This document shows positions 1-8,258 of a DNA stretch of 21,377 bases, one piece after another. Positions within the stretch are counted from its first letter, which is position 1, and every line of letters starts with the position of its first letter. The notes under the pieces are model-generated. The model did not search any database. It was not told the DNA's origin and saw only the letters and a program-made list of their open reading frames with translations. Source of the DNA: a virus; the IMG/VR virus record IMGVR_UViG_3300047557_001245, positions 1 through 21,377 of that record; one strand, 5' to 3'. The position numbers were made by a program, and so were the translations under genes.

Positions 1-1
1 T

Positions 2-1111
2 CTTAACACAAACACAGGAGGTGGCGGTGGTGGGGTTGGCGCTTACGGTAGTGGCTCTTCTGGTGCCGGGGGGCTTGGCACCGCAGCATCTGGGTTGACA
101 TATGGGCTTCCCGGTACAGGTGGCTCAGGCGGAACAAGCGGACAAAACGGATTAAGCTCGAATACTGATCGTGGTGCAGGAGGGGATTTTGGTGGCGGGT
201 CTGGCGGGGGTAGAAGTACCGCTCCTAGCCGTCCCGGTCGAGGCCTTGTTCGCATCATTCTTGGTGGAGCCAAATACCCTTCAACCGCTCCCGAAAACAC
301 CAGTGAAGCAATTATTACAACAACAGGCGCTAGTACATGGACTGTTCCCGCAGGTGTGACTTCTGTGAGTGTGCTGTGTGTTGGTGGCGGTGGTGGAGGT
401 CGCCGGAACGAATCCACATCTTCCTCTGGCGGTGGCGGTGGATTGCGTTACTACAACAACCTTGCCGTTACACCGGGAGCAACTATTAATTTGAGTGTAG
501 GAACCGCTGGCGTTGGCGGTACTGGCCCAACAGGCGGCGGCGTGAGTTTGTTCAATGGAACCGACACAAGCAACGCGAGTGTGTGGGCAGAAGGCGGTGG
601 TGGTGGCCTCAGTACAGGTGGCGGCACTGGTGGTACGGGTAGCACAATTGGCGGTTCTATTGGTGGCGGAAATGGTGGGAATGGTGGCGCTAATACATCC
701 AGTACTCGTTCTGGCGGTGCTGGCGGTGCTGGTGGATATTTAGGTAATGGCGGAAATGGAGAAAACGCTGGCGCAACAGTCCCTCCAACTGATGGTGCTG
801 GCGGCGGCGGTGGTGGCGGTACAAGCTCTACTGGTACTGCTGGTAACGGAGGTTCTGTTGGCGTTTACGGCCTTGGCTGGAGTGGAAAAGCTCAAGGTAC
901 AGGTTGGGACCCATTTGGAGTTAGCTCTGCTCCGGCTGCGTCTGGCGGCTTGAATAGCGGGGAAGCTAACAACTCTGCTGGCGGTCTATATGGTGCGGGT
1001 GGCGGTGGAGATGACAGTGGATCAGGAAACGCCCGCAGTGGCGGTCAAGGTGTCATCCGCATAATCTGGCCGGGAACGACTCGTACGTTCCCTTATGTTG
1101 CAGGAAAGTGA
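2..1111 (+). CDS. Glycine-rich phage tail fibre/adhesin protein, 5' end outside window
   Basis: The frame is open from the first bases, so the start lies upstream; 369 codons are visible. The protein is dominated by Gly/Ser/Thr runs and holds two copies of one module. The first visible copy ends near GRGLVRIILGG and the second near GQGVIRIIWPG. The second opens with TWTVPAGVTSVSVLCVGGGG (about residues 111-130 of the visible part), the signature of the glycine-rich domain found at tips of phage fibres and bacterial surface proteins. Such domains fold as polyglycine sandwiches and can contact host receptors; that role is inferred. A chaperone-like gene follows 8 nt later, as is usual for fibre genes. 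The GGTGGC-rich DNA is strongly strand-asymmetric. A TTG or ATG inside the frame is not needed as a start. Confidence 0.85.
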   Translation, partial: LNTNTGGGGGGVGAYGSGSSGAGGLGTAASGLTYGLPGTGGSGGTSGQNGLSSNTDRGAGGDFGGGSGGGRSTAPSRPGRGLVRIILGGAKYPSTAPENTSEAIITTTGASTWTVPAGVTSVSVLCVGGGGGGRRNESTSSSGGGGGLRYYNNLAVTPGATINLSVGTAGVGGTGPTGGGVSLFNGTDTSNASVWAEGGGGGLSTGGGTGGTGSTIGGSIGGGNGGNGGANTSSTRSGGAGGAGGYLGNGGNGENAGATVPPTDGAGGGGGGGTSSTGTAGNGGSVGVYGLGWSGKAQGTGWDPFGVSSAPAASGGLNSGEANNSAGGLYGAGGGGDDSGSGNARSGGQGVIRIIWPGTTRTFPYVAGK

Positions 1112-1119
1112 GAAATTAA

Positions 1120-1641
1120 ATGTTTGCACGAATTGAAAATGGCGTTGTTGCTGAGTACCCGTTGACTGAGCATGACATCCGAACACGGCACCCCAACACG
1201 TCTTTTACGACCAACTTTGCCAGCGGCTTGCCCGATGGTTATGTGCAGGTCATGCGAACCGGTGTGCCGGTGGCTGATGCTGATCACACAGTTCAGGAAG
1301 AGCGCCCTGCTTATCTTGATGGCATGTGGGTTCAGATTTTTTCTGTAAACCCCAAAGGTACACCGGAAGAAATTGCGGCTCGTGATGCTGAACGTGAACG
1401 AAATAAGTGGCAAAATTTGCGTGATGAACGGGATGACAAGATCAATGAATGCACGTTCCGTCTTGAGCGTCATCGGGAGCAAAAAGAGCTTGGTATTGCC
1501 ACAAGCATGAGTGATGCTGAGTACGGTCTATGGCTGCAATACCGCCAACAGTTGCGTGATTTTCCCTCAACCATCAGCAGTATTTACGACAACATTGTTT
1601 GGCCTAAAGCTCCGAATGAACTTTCTGTGGCAGGTGTTTAA
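1120..1641 (+). CDS. Phage tail assembly chaperone-like protein (fibre-associated)
   Basis: This 173-aa protein has an N-terminal beta-rich part (FARIENGVVAEYPLT) and a C-terminal helical part, RDERDDKINECTFRLERHRE then WLQYRQQLRDFPST and a final VWP. That pattern (R-D-x-R-[DN] start, LxxYRQxLRD, terminal xWPxxP) is typical of Phage_tail_APC-like domains encoded just after tail fibre genes. The family is thought to help fibre folding or attachment; the role here is inferred from similarity and position. It starts 8 nt after the fibre gene with AGGAAAG/GTGAG upstream, and its TAA overlaps the next ATG by 1 nt (TAATG), pointing to coupled translation. Confidence 0.75.
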   Translation: MFARIENGVVAEYPLTEHDIRTRHPNTSFTTNFASGLPDGYVQVMRTGVPVADADHTVQEERPAYLDGMWVQIFSVNPKGTPEEIAARDAERERNKWQNLRDERDDKINECTFRLERHREQKELGIATSMSDAEYGLWLQYRQQLRDFPSTISSIYDNIVWPKAPNELSVAGV

Positions 1642-2009
1642 TGGCTGAACCAGTTTCCACAATCAGTTGCGTTGCCAACGTCTACATTCGACAAATGCTG
1701 TTTGAAAAGGCTGGTGATGTAAATGAAGGTCATGAGCATGTGTTTAATCATCAAACATTGTTGGCTCGTGGTGCGGTAAAAGCAGTTGTTAACGGTGTTG
1801 AGAGTACGTTTGTTGCTCCACAGATCATCTTCATCAAAGCTGGCGTAATGCATGAATTCACAGCATTGGAAGACAAGACTCTGTGTTTTTGCATCCATGC
1901 ACTAAGAGATGGTGATGATGTATGTGACATCATCGATCCAGCAGGTGTCCCTCAAGGCATCAACCCATCAGGGATTTTTGATAACGCAAAACCACTGATA
2001 AAAATTTAA
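1641..2009 (+). CDS. Cupin-fold protein
   Basis: A 122-aa single-domain protein. Cupin motif 1 is clear: G25-x5-H31-x-H33, then H37-Q38 where Glu is usual. Motif 2 appears as K66-A-G-x-x-H71, with Pro replaced by Lys. H31, H33 and H71 could form a metal site, so this may be an enzyme or a small sugar- or metal-binding beta-barrel. Substrate cannot be told. It overlaps the upstream chaperone-like gene by one base and lies 16 nt before a glycosyltransferase gene. Cupins are common sugar-nucleotide modifiers, so a joint role in decorating virion or cell surface is possible but unproven. Confidence 0.7.
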   Translation: MAEPVSTISCVANVYIRQMLFEKAGDVNEGHEHVFNHQTLLARGAVKAVVNGVESTFVAPQIIFIKAGVMHEFTALEDKTLCFCIHALRDGDDVCDIIDPAGVPQGINPSGIFDNAKPLIKI

Positions 2010-2025
2010 CATTGAAAGGCATAGC

Positions 2026-3090
2026 ATGACATTGAAAATTGCCGTATACGCAATTAGCAAAAATGAGGAACAGTTTGTTCAACGATTTTGCGATTCTGCT
2101 CAAGATGCAGATTTGATTTTGATTGCAGATACTGGTTCGACAGATAAAACTGTTGAAAAAGCATTGGAATGCGGAGCCAAGGTTCATGATATTTGTATCA
2201 AGCCTTGGAGGTTTGACAAAGCAAGGGACACTGCTTTAGCTTTGATTCCCGGTGACTTTGATGTCTGTATCTCTCTAGATCTTGATGAGGTCCTAGAACC
2301 AGGATGGCGTGAAGAAATAGAGAGAGTCTGGACAGAACAAACCACTCGTTTGAGATACAAGTTTGATTGGGGTTGTGGGATTTCTTTCTTTTACGAGAAG
2401 ATTCACCACCGTCATGGTTACCACTGGCATCACCCTGTCCATGAATACCCTCGTCCTGACGGCAGGATTACCGAGGTCTATGCTCAGACAGACATGCTCT
2501 TGGTAAGCCACCACCCTGACCCAACAAAGTCTCGTGGTCAATACATGCCATTGCTTGAGTTGGCGGTTAAGGAAGACCCATACTGCCCTCGCAATGCTTT
2601 CTATCATGCTCGTGAACTAACCTTCTACGACCGCTGGGAAGAGGCCATACAGGCGTTAAATCGCTATCTGGCTATGCCTGAGGCTACTTGGGAAAACGAA
2701 CGCTGCTATGCCATGAGATTGCTTGGCAAAGCATATGAAGAAACAGGCAATGGATGGACAGCACAGAAGTGGTACAGATTGGCTTGTGCTGAAGCTCCAA
2801 ACACCCGTGAACCTTGGGTTGATTTAGCCATGTTCTGTTACCGCAGGAGTCTGTGGACAGAGTGCTATTCAGCAGCAAAACAAGCCTTACAGATTGTTGA
2901 CAAACAGGCTGTATATACGATGGACCCATCTGTGTGGACTGAAAAGCCTTTTGACCTAGCTTCCCTTGGTGCTTGGAACCTTGGACTGAAGGCAGAAGCA
3001 GTTGATTTATGCAGAAAAGCTTTAGAATTCAACCCAACTGATAGTCGATTAATCAGGAATCTAGAGCAAATGACAACCACGGTGACATAA
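2026..3090 (+). CDS. Family 2 glycosyltransferase with TPR-like C-terminal region
   Basis: The 354-aa product has a GT-A glycosyltransferase domain in residues 1-170: IAVYAISKNEE at 5-15, DTGSTDKT at 35-42 (nucleotide-sugar binding) and the DxD-type motif LDLDE at 84-88 for the metal. RFDKARD at 62-68 matches the conserved F-x-x-A-R-[ND] of this subfamily. A His-rich segment (HHRHGYHWHHPVHE) follows near 126-139. Residues about 190-350 form helical repeats resembling TPRs (PRNAFYHARELTFYDRWEEA, KEYxxG-like turns). It probably transfers a sugar in the cytoplasm, either to a virion protein or to a host surface precursor. It sits between fibre-associated and nozzle genes, which is why virion glycosylation is worth considering. 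SD GAAAGG precedes ATG. Confidence 0.85.
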   Translation: MTLKIAVYAISKNEEQFVQRFCDSAQDADLILIADTGSTDKTVEKALECGAKVHDICIKPWRFDKARDTALALIPGDFDVCISLDLDEVLEPGWREEIERVWTEQTTRLRYKFDWGCGISFFYEKIHHRHGYHWHHPVHEYPRPDGRITEVYAQTDMLLVSHHPDPTKSRGQYMPLLELAVKEDPYCPRNAFYHARELTFYDRWEEAIQALNRYLAMPEATWENERCYAMRLLGKAYEETGNGWTAQKWYRLACAEAPNTREPWVDLAMFCYRRSLWTECYSAAKQALQIVDKQAVYTMDPSVWTEKPFDLASLGAWNLGLKAEAVDLCRKALEFNPTDSRLIRNLEQMTTTVT

Positions 3091-3091
3091 C

Positions 3092-4705
3092 ATGGCTGAT
3101 TACACCCGTCTGCGGACTCCATTTACCAACATGTCATTTACTCCTGATGTTCCGAGTAATGCTCTTGGTCCAAATGAATACAACAACGGGCGTAATATTG
3201 AATCCGATGTTCGTGGTGTCAAAAAGATATTTGGCGAAGAAGAAATTCTGAGTGCTATTCCTAACGAACCTATCTTTATGGAAGGTGGGTATCGTTCAGA
3301 AACTCAGTGGGTTTACATTGTCGCCACAAGGAACTCATCCAACCAAGGCAGATGGTACATGCTTACCTCTGCTGGTATTAGCAACATTACCCCTGGTGTT
3401 GGTGCAAACCCAAGTGTTTTCCTTGCTGGCTACACTGCTGACCTGAATATCACCATGTCTGTTGTTGGTGGCGTGTTCTTTATCAATGACACGCTAAACA
3501 ACCCCATGTATTTCCTGTCAACAGCCAATGAGATTGCCATTGAGTCTGATGCCAACTGGAATTATGAACCTGGGGTTACCAAAACCACTGCTGGGTTTGT
3601 CAGGAACTACTCCTCTCCTAACCTTGGCAACATCTTGGTTGCTGGCAACATCACCAAAATCATTGGTGGCATTGAGTACAACTACCCCACTACGGTACGT
3701 TGGTCACAAGCTTTTGCCCAAACTGGTGTACCAGGAACATGGGAACCCACCCTGTCTAACGTAGCCAACGAGCAAGAAGTTCCTGTTCGTGGTCCACTGA
3801 TCGACGGTTTTGTTTTTGGTGGCAACTTCTATGTATGCTCGTATTGGGATACTGTTGTTTTTTCGCCAATCAACTATCAGAACTCCACAGCACCAGTGTT
3901 CGGTATTCGCCTGTATAACCAAGGTCGTGGGTTGATCAACAACAACTGCTGGACAAATGCAGACTCCAATGTCTACGGTGTTGATTCCCGAGACATCTGG
4001 GTGTTTGACGGTGCAAGCTTCCAATCCTTGGGCAACCAAAAGGTCAAGAACTACTTCTTCAGTAACCTGAGTACGCTGTACTCTGACCGCATCTTTATGG
4101 TCAACAACACCCAGAAAAACCAGATTGAGATCTACTATCCCGATCTGACTTCTACTGGTTACTGCAACAAGATGCTGTCATACCGCTATGACTTGCAGAT
4201 CTGGAATGCTCCTAAAGACATCGCCAACGCTTGTATGGGTGCTGAAGGTCCTCAGTTCATCTCTGGTTCGTTCAAGAAGGCTTCTCGCTTGGTTACCTAT
4301 GCCCGTGGTGGTGTAACTAACCAGAAGCTGATTCAGACCAACATTGGTAACTCGTTTATCAACTCAGCACCGATTCCTGCAACGTTTGAGCGCAACAACA
4401 TTGTTTTGCAATCAGACAAGGGTCCGATTCCTTACAGTTCCAAGATCTACACACACAGGTTGCTGCCTGAGATCTCTGGTACTGGTGCTATCAATATTGC
4501 TGTTGGTGGAGCTAACTCCACTGCCCAAGCTGCTACATACGGTCAAACAGGTATTACCAACATTGACACAAACAGTCCTTGGGTGACAACTCAGCAAAAT
4601 GCTGTTCGTACAGTGTCGGTCAAGGTTGAGTCCAATGACGCAACCAACACCTGGAACCTGACTGCTTTGAATTGGCAAGCAACCATCGTTGAGGACGCTT
4701 TCTAA
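3092..4705 (+). CDS. Phage tail nozzle / DNA-stabilisation-like structural protein
   Basis: A 537-aa beta-rich protein. The N-terminus (ADYTRLRTPFTNMSFTPD, then ALGPNEYNNGRNIESD and VRGVKKIFGEEEIL) and the central VDSRDIWVFDGASFQSLG with LSYRYDLQIWNAP resemble the beta-propeller proteins that close podovirus tails, such as P22 gp10 (packaged DNA stabilisation) and T7 gp12 (nozzle). This is family-level pattern recognition; close homology to either was not tested. It would join the portal/adaptor to the tail tip and keep DNA inside the capsid. GGTGA lies before the start, and its TAA overlaps the next ATG (TAATG), so the two tail genes are probably co-translated. Confidence 0.65.
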   Translation: MADYTRLRTPFTNMSFTPDVPSNALGPNEYNNGRNIESDVRGVKKIFGEEEILSAIPNEPIFMEGGYRSETQWVYIVATRNSSNQGRWYMLTSAGISNITPGVGANPSVFLAGYTADLNITMSVVGGVFFINDTLNNPMYFLSTANEIAIESDANWNYEPGVTKTTAGFVRNYSSPNLGNILVAGNITKIIGGIEYNYPTTVRWSQAFAQTGVPGTWEPTLSNVANEQEVPVRGPLIDGFVFGGNFYVCSYWDTVVFSPINYQNSTAPVFGIRLYNQGRGLINNNCWTNADSNVYGVDSRDIWVFDGASFQSLGNQKVKNYFFSNLSTLYSDRIFMVNNTQKNQIEIYYPDLTSTGYCNKMLSYRYDLQIWNAPKDIANACMGAEGPQFISGSFKKASRLVTYARGGVTNQKLIQTNIGNSFINSAPIPATFERNNIVLQSDKGPIPYSSKIYTHRLLPEISGTGAINIAVGGANSTAQAATYGQTGITNIDTNSPWVTTQQNAVRTVSVKVESNDATNTWNLTALNWQATIVEDAF

Positions 4706-6384
4706 TGCCATTCTTACTAGACGGAGACTCTCTGCCAGCCGAGATGGCTGACTCCATCAATTACTTGCTTGCAAACTTTGGAGCAAACCTTTCTGCTGAC
4801 CCAAACAGCGGAGAGATCAGTGGTCCCTCAGGGATCATCATTGCTTACTTGTACAGGTACTTGGCAGTCAAGTATGCCGACAGTGCTGATGGTTCTGTCA
4901 ACTTCAGCAACAGCCCAACAAACCGTGAATATTATGGTTTGAGGAACACCAACGACACCACCGAATCAACAAATCCTGCGGACTACATTTGGAACAAGGT
5001 TTCTGGTGGCTTTGGCACAACCAAGTTTCTGTTCTACCAAACCAATGGTGGTCGTCAGATCAACTTTGTTGCAGCTACTACTGCTCCTGATTCGACTTAC
5101 CTGCAAGAGTCTGGTGCTGCAATTGACTTGGATGTGGTTACAACAACCACTGCCTACAACACTGCTGCCCCATCGATCTACATCTGGACATCGACAGCAA
5201 CTCCACCTGCTAGGCCAACAACGACATCGTTGTACACATGGTCAACTGGCTCTTACATGGCTCCTGCTGGTTGGACAACATCACCGATAACAAACACCAC
5301 CCCTGGTAGCTATCTGTGGGCAATCACCATTCCTTTGGTGGTCAATGCCAACACTGTGACATCTACGCTGAATTGGGCAAACACTCTTTACCCGCTTTAT
5401 GCGTTCTCGTACAACGGTGATGATGGTCCTGCTGGAGGAAATGGCATAAGTGCCTTAACGGCTTACAGGGTGCAAAGCCAAGCTGGCACTGCTCCAAGTA
5501 CTCCTGGCAACACTACTGGCCCTACAGCCCCTGCTGGATGGTCTTTAACTGCTCCTAGCGTAGCTGTTGGTCAAGTGCTGTGGTACAGCTTTGGTCGTTA
5601 CAACTCAAGCTCTGCAACCATTGATGGCGTTCCTGCTGGTCAAACATCTTGGGGTACGCCAACTGCTGCAAGTGTTTTTCAAGATATCAGATCTGATAAC
5701 TGGAACGGCTCTAACCCTCCAACCTTTGGTGTTCCATCCTCATACGGAACAACTGGTTACTACATCCAAAGAACAACTGGCAACGTGTTCTTTAACAACG
5801 GCATTTTCCGTGGTGACATCAACACCAATGGAGATGCGGCATTCAATGGTGACAACCCAACGACAATTCCTGTAACTGTTGCTGGAACCACCTACAACAT
5901 TGACTACAGTTCTGCTGCACTTGCGGCAACCAATGCTCCCGGTCAAGCCAGAACAGGTCATTTTGGTTATGCAACATCTTCTTCTAGCGGCATCAATGCT
6001 GGTGTTGTTGGTATAGCAAATACGCTATCAAGAAGTTATGGTGTCGTTGGTCAAAGCTCAGGCAGTAACGGTGCTGGTGGATTCTTTTCCAACTCATCTG
6101 CTGCTGGAGTTGGGGCAGAGGCCGCTAATACTGGCGGTGGAACTGCCTTGTCTGTTGCTGGTCGAATGACTACCAATAACAGCACATTGGTGACAAACTT
6201 ATATGCTGATTTGGCTAGGACATTGGTTGGAACTACAAGCAATCAATTGAGGTTTGTTAGCGGAACCTCTACAGGAACAGATGTTGCAACCTTTTCTGGG
6301 GTCAAACCTGGAGGTGCATCCACTAACGTGTGGATAACTATGCAGATTGACTCAACCACAATTTATATTCCTGTTTGGGCATAA
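4705..6384 (+). CDS. Second phage tail fibre / tip protein
   Basis: A 559-aa protein rich in Ser, Thr, Asn, Ala and Gly. The N-terminus (PFLLDGDSLPAEMADSINYL) probably docks to the tail. Repeats of the type YLW/YIWT...TTTSLYTWSTGS follow, then a short collagen-like GDDGPAGGNG near residue 237. After ATGYYIQRTTGNVFFNNGIFRGD-type sequence comes a shaft or beta-helix portion with repeated G-[VH]-[VF]-G steps (HFGYATSSSSG, GVVGIANTLSRSYGVVGQSS). The C-terminus ends VWITMQIDSTTIYIPVWA, a common close of fibre proteins in environmental phages. It is likely a receptor-binding fibre, distinct from the glycine-rich one. SD GAGGA precedes the overlapping start. Confidence 0.7.
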   Translation: MPFLLDGDSLPAEMADSINYLLANFGANLSADPNSGEISGPSGIIIAYLYRYLAVKYADSADGSVNFSNSPTNREYYGLRNTNDTTESTNPADYIWNKVSGGFGTTKFLFYQTNGGRQINFVAATTAPDSTYLQESGAAIDLDVVTTTTAYNTAAPSIYIWTSTATPPARPTTTSLYTWSTGSYMAPAGWTTSPITNTTPGSYLWAITIPLVVNANTVTSTLNWANTLYPLYAFSYNGDDGPAGGNGISALTAYRVQSQAGTAPSTPGNTTGPTAPAGWSLTAPSVAVGQVLWYSFGRYNSSSATIDGVPAGQTSWGTPTAASVFQDIRSDNWNGSNPPTFGVPSSYGTTGYYIQRTTGNVFFNNGIFRGDINTNGDAAFNGDNPTTIPVTVAGTTYNIDYSSAALAATNAPGQARTGHFGYATSSSSGINAGVVGIANTLSRSYGVVGQSSGSNGAGGFFSNSSAAGVGAEAANTGGGTALSVAGRMTTNNSTLVTNLYADLARTLVGTTSNQLRFVSGTSTGTDVATFSGVKPGGASTNVWITMQIDSTTIYIPVWA

Positions 6385-6386
6385 TC

Positions 6387-6653
6387 ATGAGAACAACTGT
6401 CATTCCTGAAAAAACAGTTACTGAAGACATTAATTTGATTGAAGAAACTCCTGGTATTCAGGTTCGGTTTTTAGTCGGTCAAAAAGAATCAAACGGTAAT
6501 TGGGTAGTTCCACAGCAGTTTGAAACATTTATTGTTTCTGGCGAACAATATGCGGAATTAAATGGTCCTCCATTATCTTGGTGTCCTGATAAACCTGTTG
6601 GGACATATAGGAATGAAGATTTATGGCATTACGTTGATATGGTGAGAGGTTAA
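6387..6653 (+). CDS. Small conserved-looking phage protein, function unknown
   Basis: An 88-aa acidic, beta-rich protein (MRTTVIPEKTVTEDINLIEE, then IQVRFLVGQKESNGNWVVPQ and QQFETFIVSGEQYAELNGPP). The ATG at 6387 was chosen over an upstream in-frame TTG because it lies 2 nt after the fibre stop, matching the TAATCATG junctions used by the next genes. No family was recognised. Its place between fibre and candidate ejection genes suggests a minor structural or assembly role. Confidence 0.7.
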   Translation: MRTTVIPEKTVTEDINLIEETPGIQVRFLVGQKESNGNWVVPQQFETFIVSGEQYAELNGPPLSWCPDKPVGTYRNEDLWHYVDMVRG

Positions 6654-6655
6654 TC

Positions 6656-6964
6656 ATGGGAAGTTTTGCACCACAAGTTCAGTTTCCACAATCACCACAA
6701 ACAGGCAAAGGAACCGGGATTAGTCCTGTTCCCCAGCAATCTGGTCAACAAAATCAGATGAACGACATTTTGTCTGGATTGCAAGGCTTGGCAGGGGGTA
6801 AGGTCACCACTCCAGGTCAGGGTGGTCAACCAGAGATGGGCATGCCGAATGCTTACGAAAATACGGTACAGCCTTATAATCCACAGCAACCCAAGCCCAG
6901 CACAGGTAAGGGAAGTCCTGCAAACAATCAGTTTGCTCCAAATGCAATTGGTAAAGGAGTGTAA
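6656..6964 (+). CDS. Gln/Pro/Gly-rich low-complexity virion-region protein
   Basis: A 102-aa protein made mostly of Gln, Pro, Gly, Ser and Asn, with a short helical core (QMNDILSGLQGLAGG near 33-47). It is predicted to be largely disordered. It starts 2 nt after the previous stop behind GAGAGG. It is followed at the same spacing by the first candidate ejection protein, so it may be a small internal or connector protein. No family was recognised. Confidence 0.6.
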   Translation: MGSFAPQVQFPQSPQTGKGTGISPVPQQSGQQNQMNDILSGLQGLAGGKVTTPGQGGQPEMGMPNAYENTVQPYNPQQPKPSTGKGSPANNQFAPNAIGKGV

Positions 6965-6966
6965 TC

Positions 6967-7671
6967 ATGGGTTTCGGTAAAGGCAGTACCTCATCCGCAC
7001 CAGTTGTCACAGAAGAGCAAAAAGAGCTTCTCAAAGCGCAAACTGGATTTCTGACAGGCACAGCACTTCCTCAGTACCAAAAAACCATTGGTGGTGCTGA
7101 AGAGCGAATGAATCTTGCACAGCCTTTTGTTAATCAAGCCGCCAAAGACGTATTTGGTCGTGCCAGTGGTGTTGCAGAAGGCGCAATAAAACAAGGTGGT
7201 GAACTTGTCAAAAGTGGCGCTACTACTCTTGGTGCTTTGTTTGACCCTAAATACGAACAAGCTCAAATTGATGCTGCCTTGCAAGCAGGTCGTGAATCTG
7301 CTCGTGAGTCACAACTTGGTCAAAACGCCATGTACGGTGCTGCTGGTGGTTTGGGCTCTTCCCGTATGGCTTTGGCTGACAGAAACCTTGCATCCCTGAA
7401 TGCTCAACGTCAGGCAACTGCTGCTGCTGGCGCTCAAGCTCAGGTACAAGCTAACCGTTTGGGTGCTGCTCGTACTGGTTTGGAAACTGGTCAAAGCTTA
7501 GGCACTTTGGGCATGAATGCTGGTCAACAGCAGATTACCAGTGCTGGAGCTCCAATGGACCTGTACTCTAAGTACGCATCCATTGTGTACGGTACACCAC
7601 AAGCCTCCACAACCCCAAGCTTCCAAGGCACTCAGGGTCAGCGTACAAGCAGCAAGGGCTTTGGCTTTTAA
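6967..7671 (+). CDS. Candidate DNA ejection protein (P22 gp7-like in size and style)
   Basis: A 234-aa Ala/Gly/Gln-rich helical protein. Residues 1-45 (SSAPVVTEEQKELLKAQTGF) start the chain. A long helical middle runs through YEQAQIDAALQAGRESARES, then GAAGGLGSSRMALADRNLAS and AQRQATAAAGAQAQVQANRL. The tail is flexible (YGTPQASTTPSFQGTQGQRT and a terminal GFGF). Proteins of this make-up are encoded after tail genes in podoviruses and exit with the DNA to build a channel; P22 gp7 is of similar size (about 229 aa). The assignment is by composition and position only. SD AAAGGAG precedes the start. Confidence 0.55.
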   Translation: MGFGKGSTSSAPVVTEEQKELLKAQTGFLTGTALPQYQKTIGGAEERMNLAQPFVNQAAKDVFGRASGVAEGAIKQGGELVKSGATTLGALFDPKYEQAQIDAALQAGRESARESQLGQNAMYGAAGGLGSSRMALADRNLASLNAQRQATAAAGAQAQVQANRLGAARTGLETGQSLGTLGMNAGQQQITSAGAPMDLYSKYASIVYGTPQASTTPSFQGTQGQRTSSKGFGF

Positions 7672-7680
7672 GGAGCAATC

Positions 7681-8253
7681 ATGTCAGCAGGAATTACACC
7701 TTTTGGCGAAAGCTTTGCAGATCCTCGCAGGTACATGGGGCAGAGTCCTGTTGCTGAAATTGGCAAGGCTCTTAAAACCTATGGCGTTCTTTATGGTCTG
7801 CAAAAGTCTGGTGCTATACAAGCCCTGAACAACATGGGCCTCAAGCAAAACAACCAAGGTGAGTTTACCTATCAACCCTCAAAACCTGCTGGTGCTGTAC
7901 CTCCAACAGCGCCAGCAATGGGTTCGCAACCTGTTGTCCCACCTCAGGCTGCTGTTGCTCCAATGCTTCCAGCTACTCCACCTGCTGCTGGTGTTCAGAT
8001 TACTCCGCTTGGTCAAGACGCACCATCAAACGTACAAACCAATACATTTGCTCCACCACCAGATGCTGGTCGGCAAATCCTAGAAGGGACATTTCGTCCT
8101 CAGTCTTCTGTTGATGTAAAAAACGAAACAGACTTCAATCCATTGGCTCCTGACACAAGCAACCAGTTTGCTGTTTCAGGCAATGATTACCAACAAGTTC
8201 CAGGCTTCGGCAAGCTGCAAAAGATTGCTAGTCAACTTATGGGGATGGGATAA
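7681..8253 (+). CDS. Pro/Ala-rich virion-region protein, possible ejection accessory
   Basis: This 190-aa protein has a short ordered N-terminus (ITPFGESFADPRRYMGQSPV then a helix IGKALKTYGVLYGLQKSGAI, about 5-48). A long Pro/Ala/Val-rich disordered middle spans 65-130, and a small C-terminal helix (GFGKLQKIASQLMGMG) closes it. AAGGAG lies 5 nt before ATG. It sits between two larger candidate ejection proteins. Function is unknown; the layout suggests an internal particle protein. Confidence 0.6.
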   Translation: MSAGITPFGESFADPRRYMGQSPVAEIGKALKTYGVLYGLQKSGAIQALNNMGLKQNNQGEFTYQPSKPAGAVPPTAPAMGSQPVVPPQAAVAPMLPATPPAAGVQITPLGQDAPSNVQTNTFAPPPDAGRQILEGTFRPQSSVDVKNETDFNPLAPDTSNQFAVSGNDYQQVPGFGKLQKIASQLMGMG

Positions 8254-8258
8254 ACATC

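Noticed and set aside
6375-6386. TTG start for the 88-aa gene
   Set aside because: It would overlap the fibre gene; ATG 6387 matches the local TAATCATG junction style.
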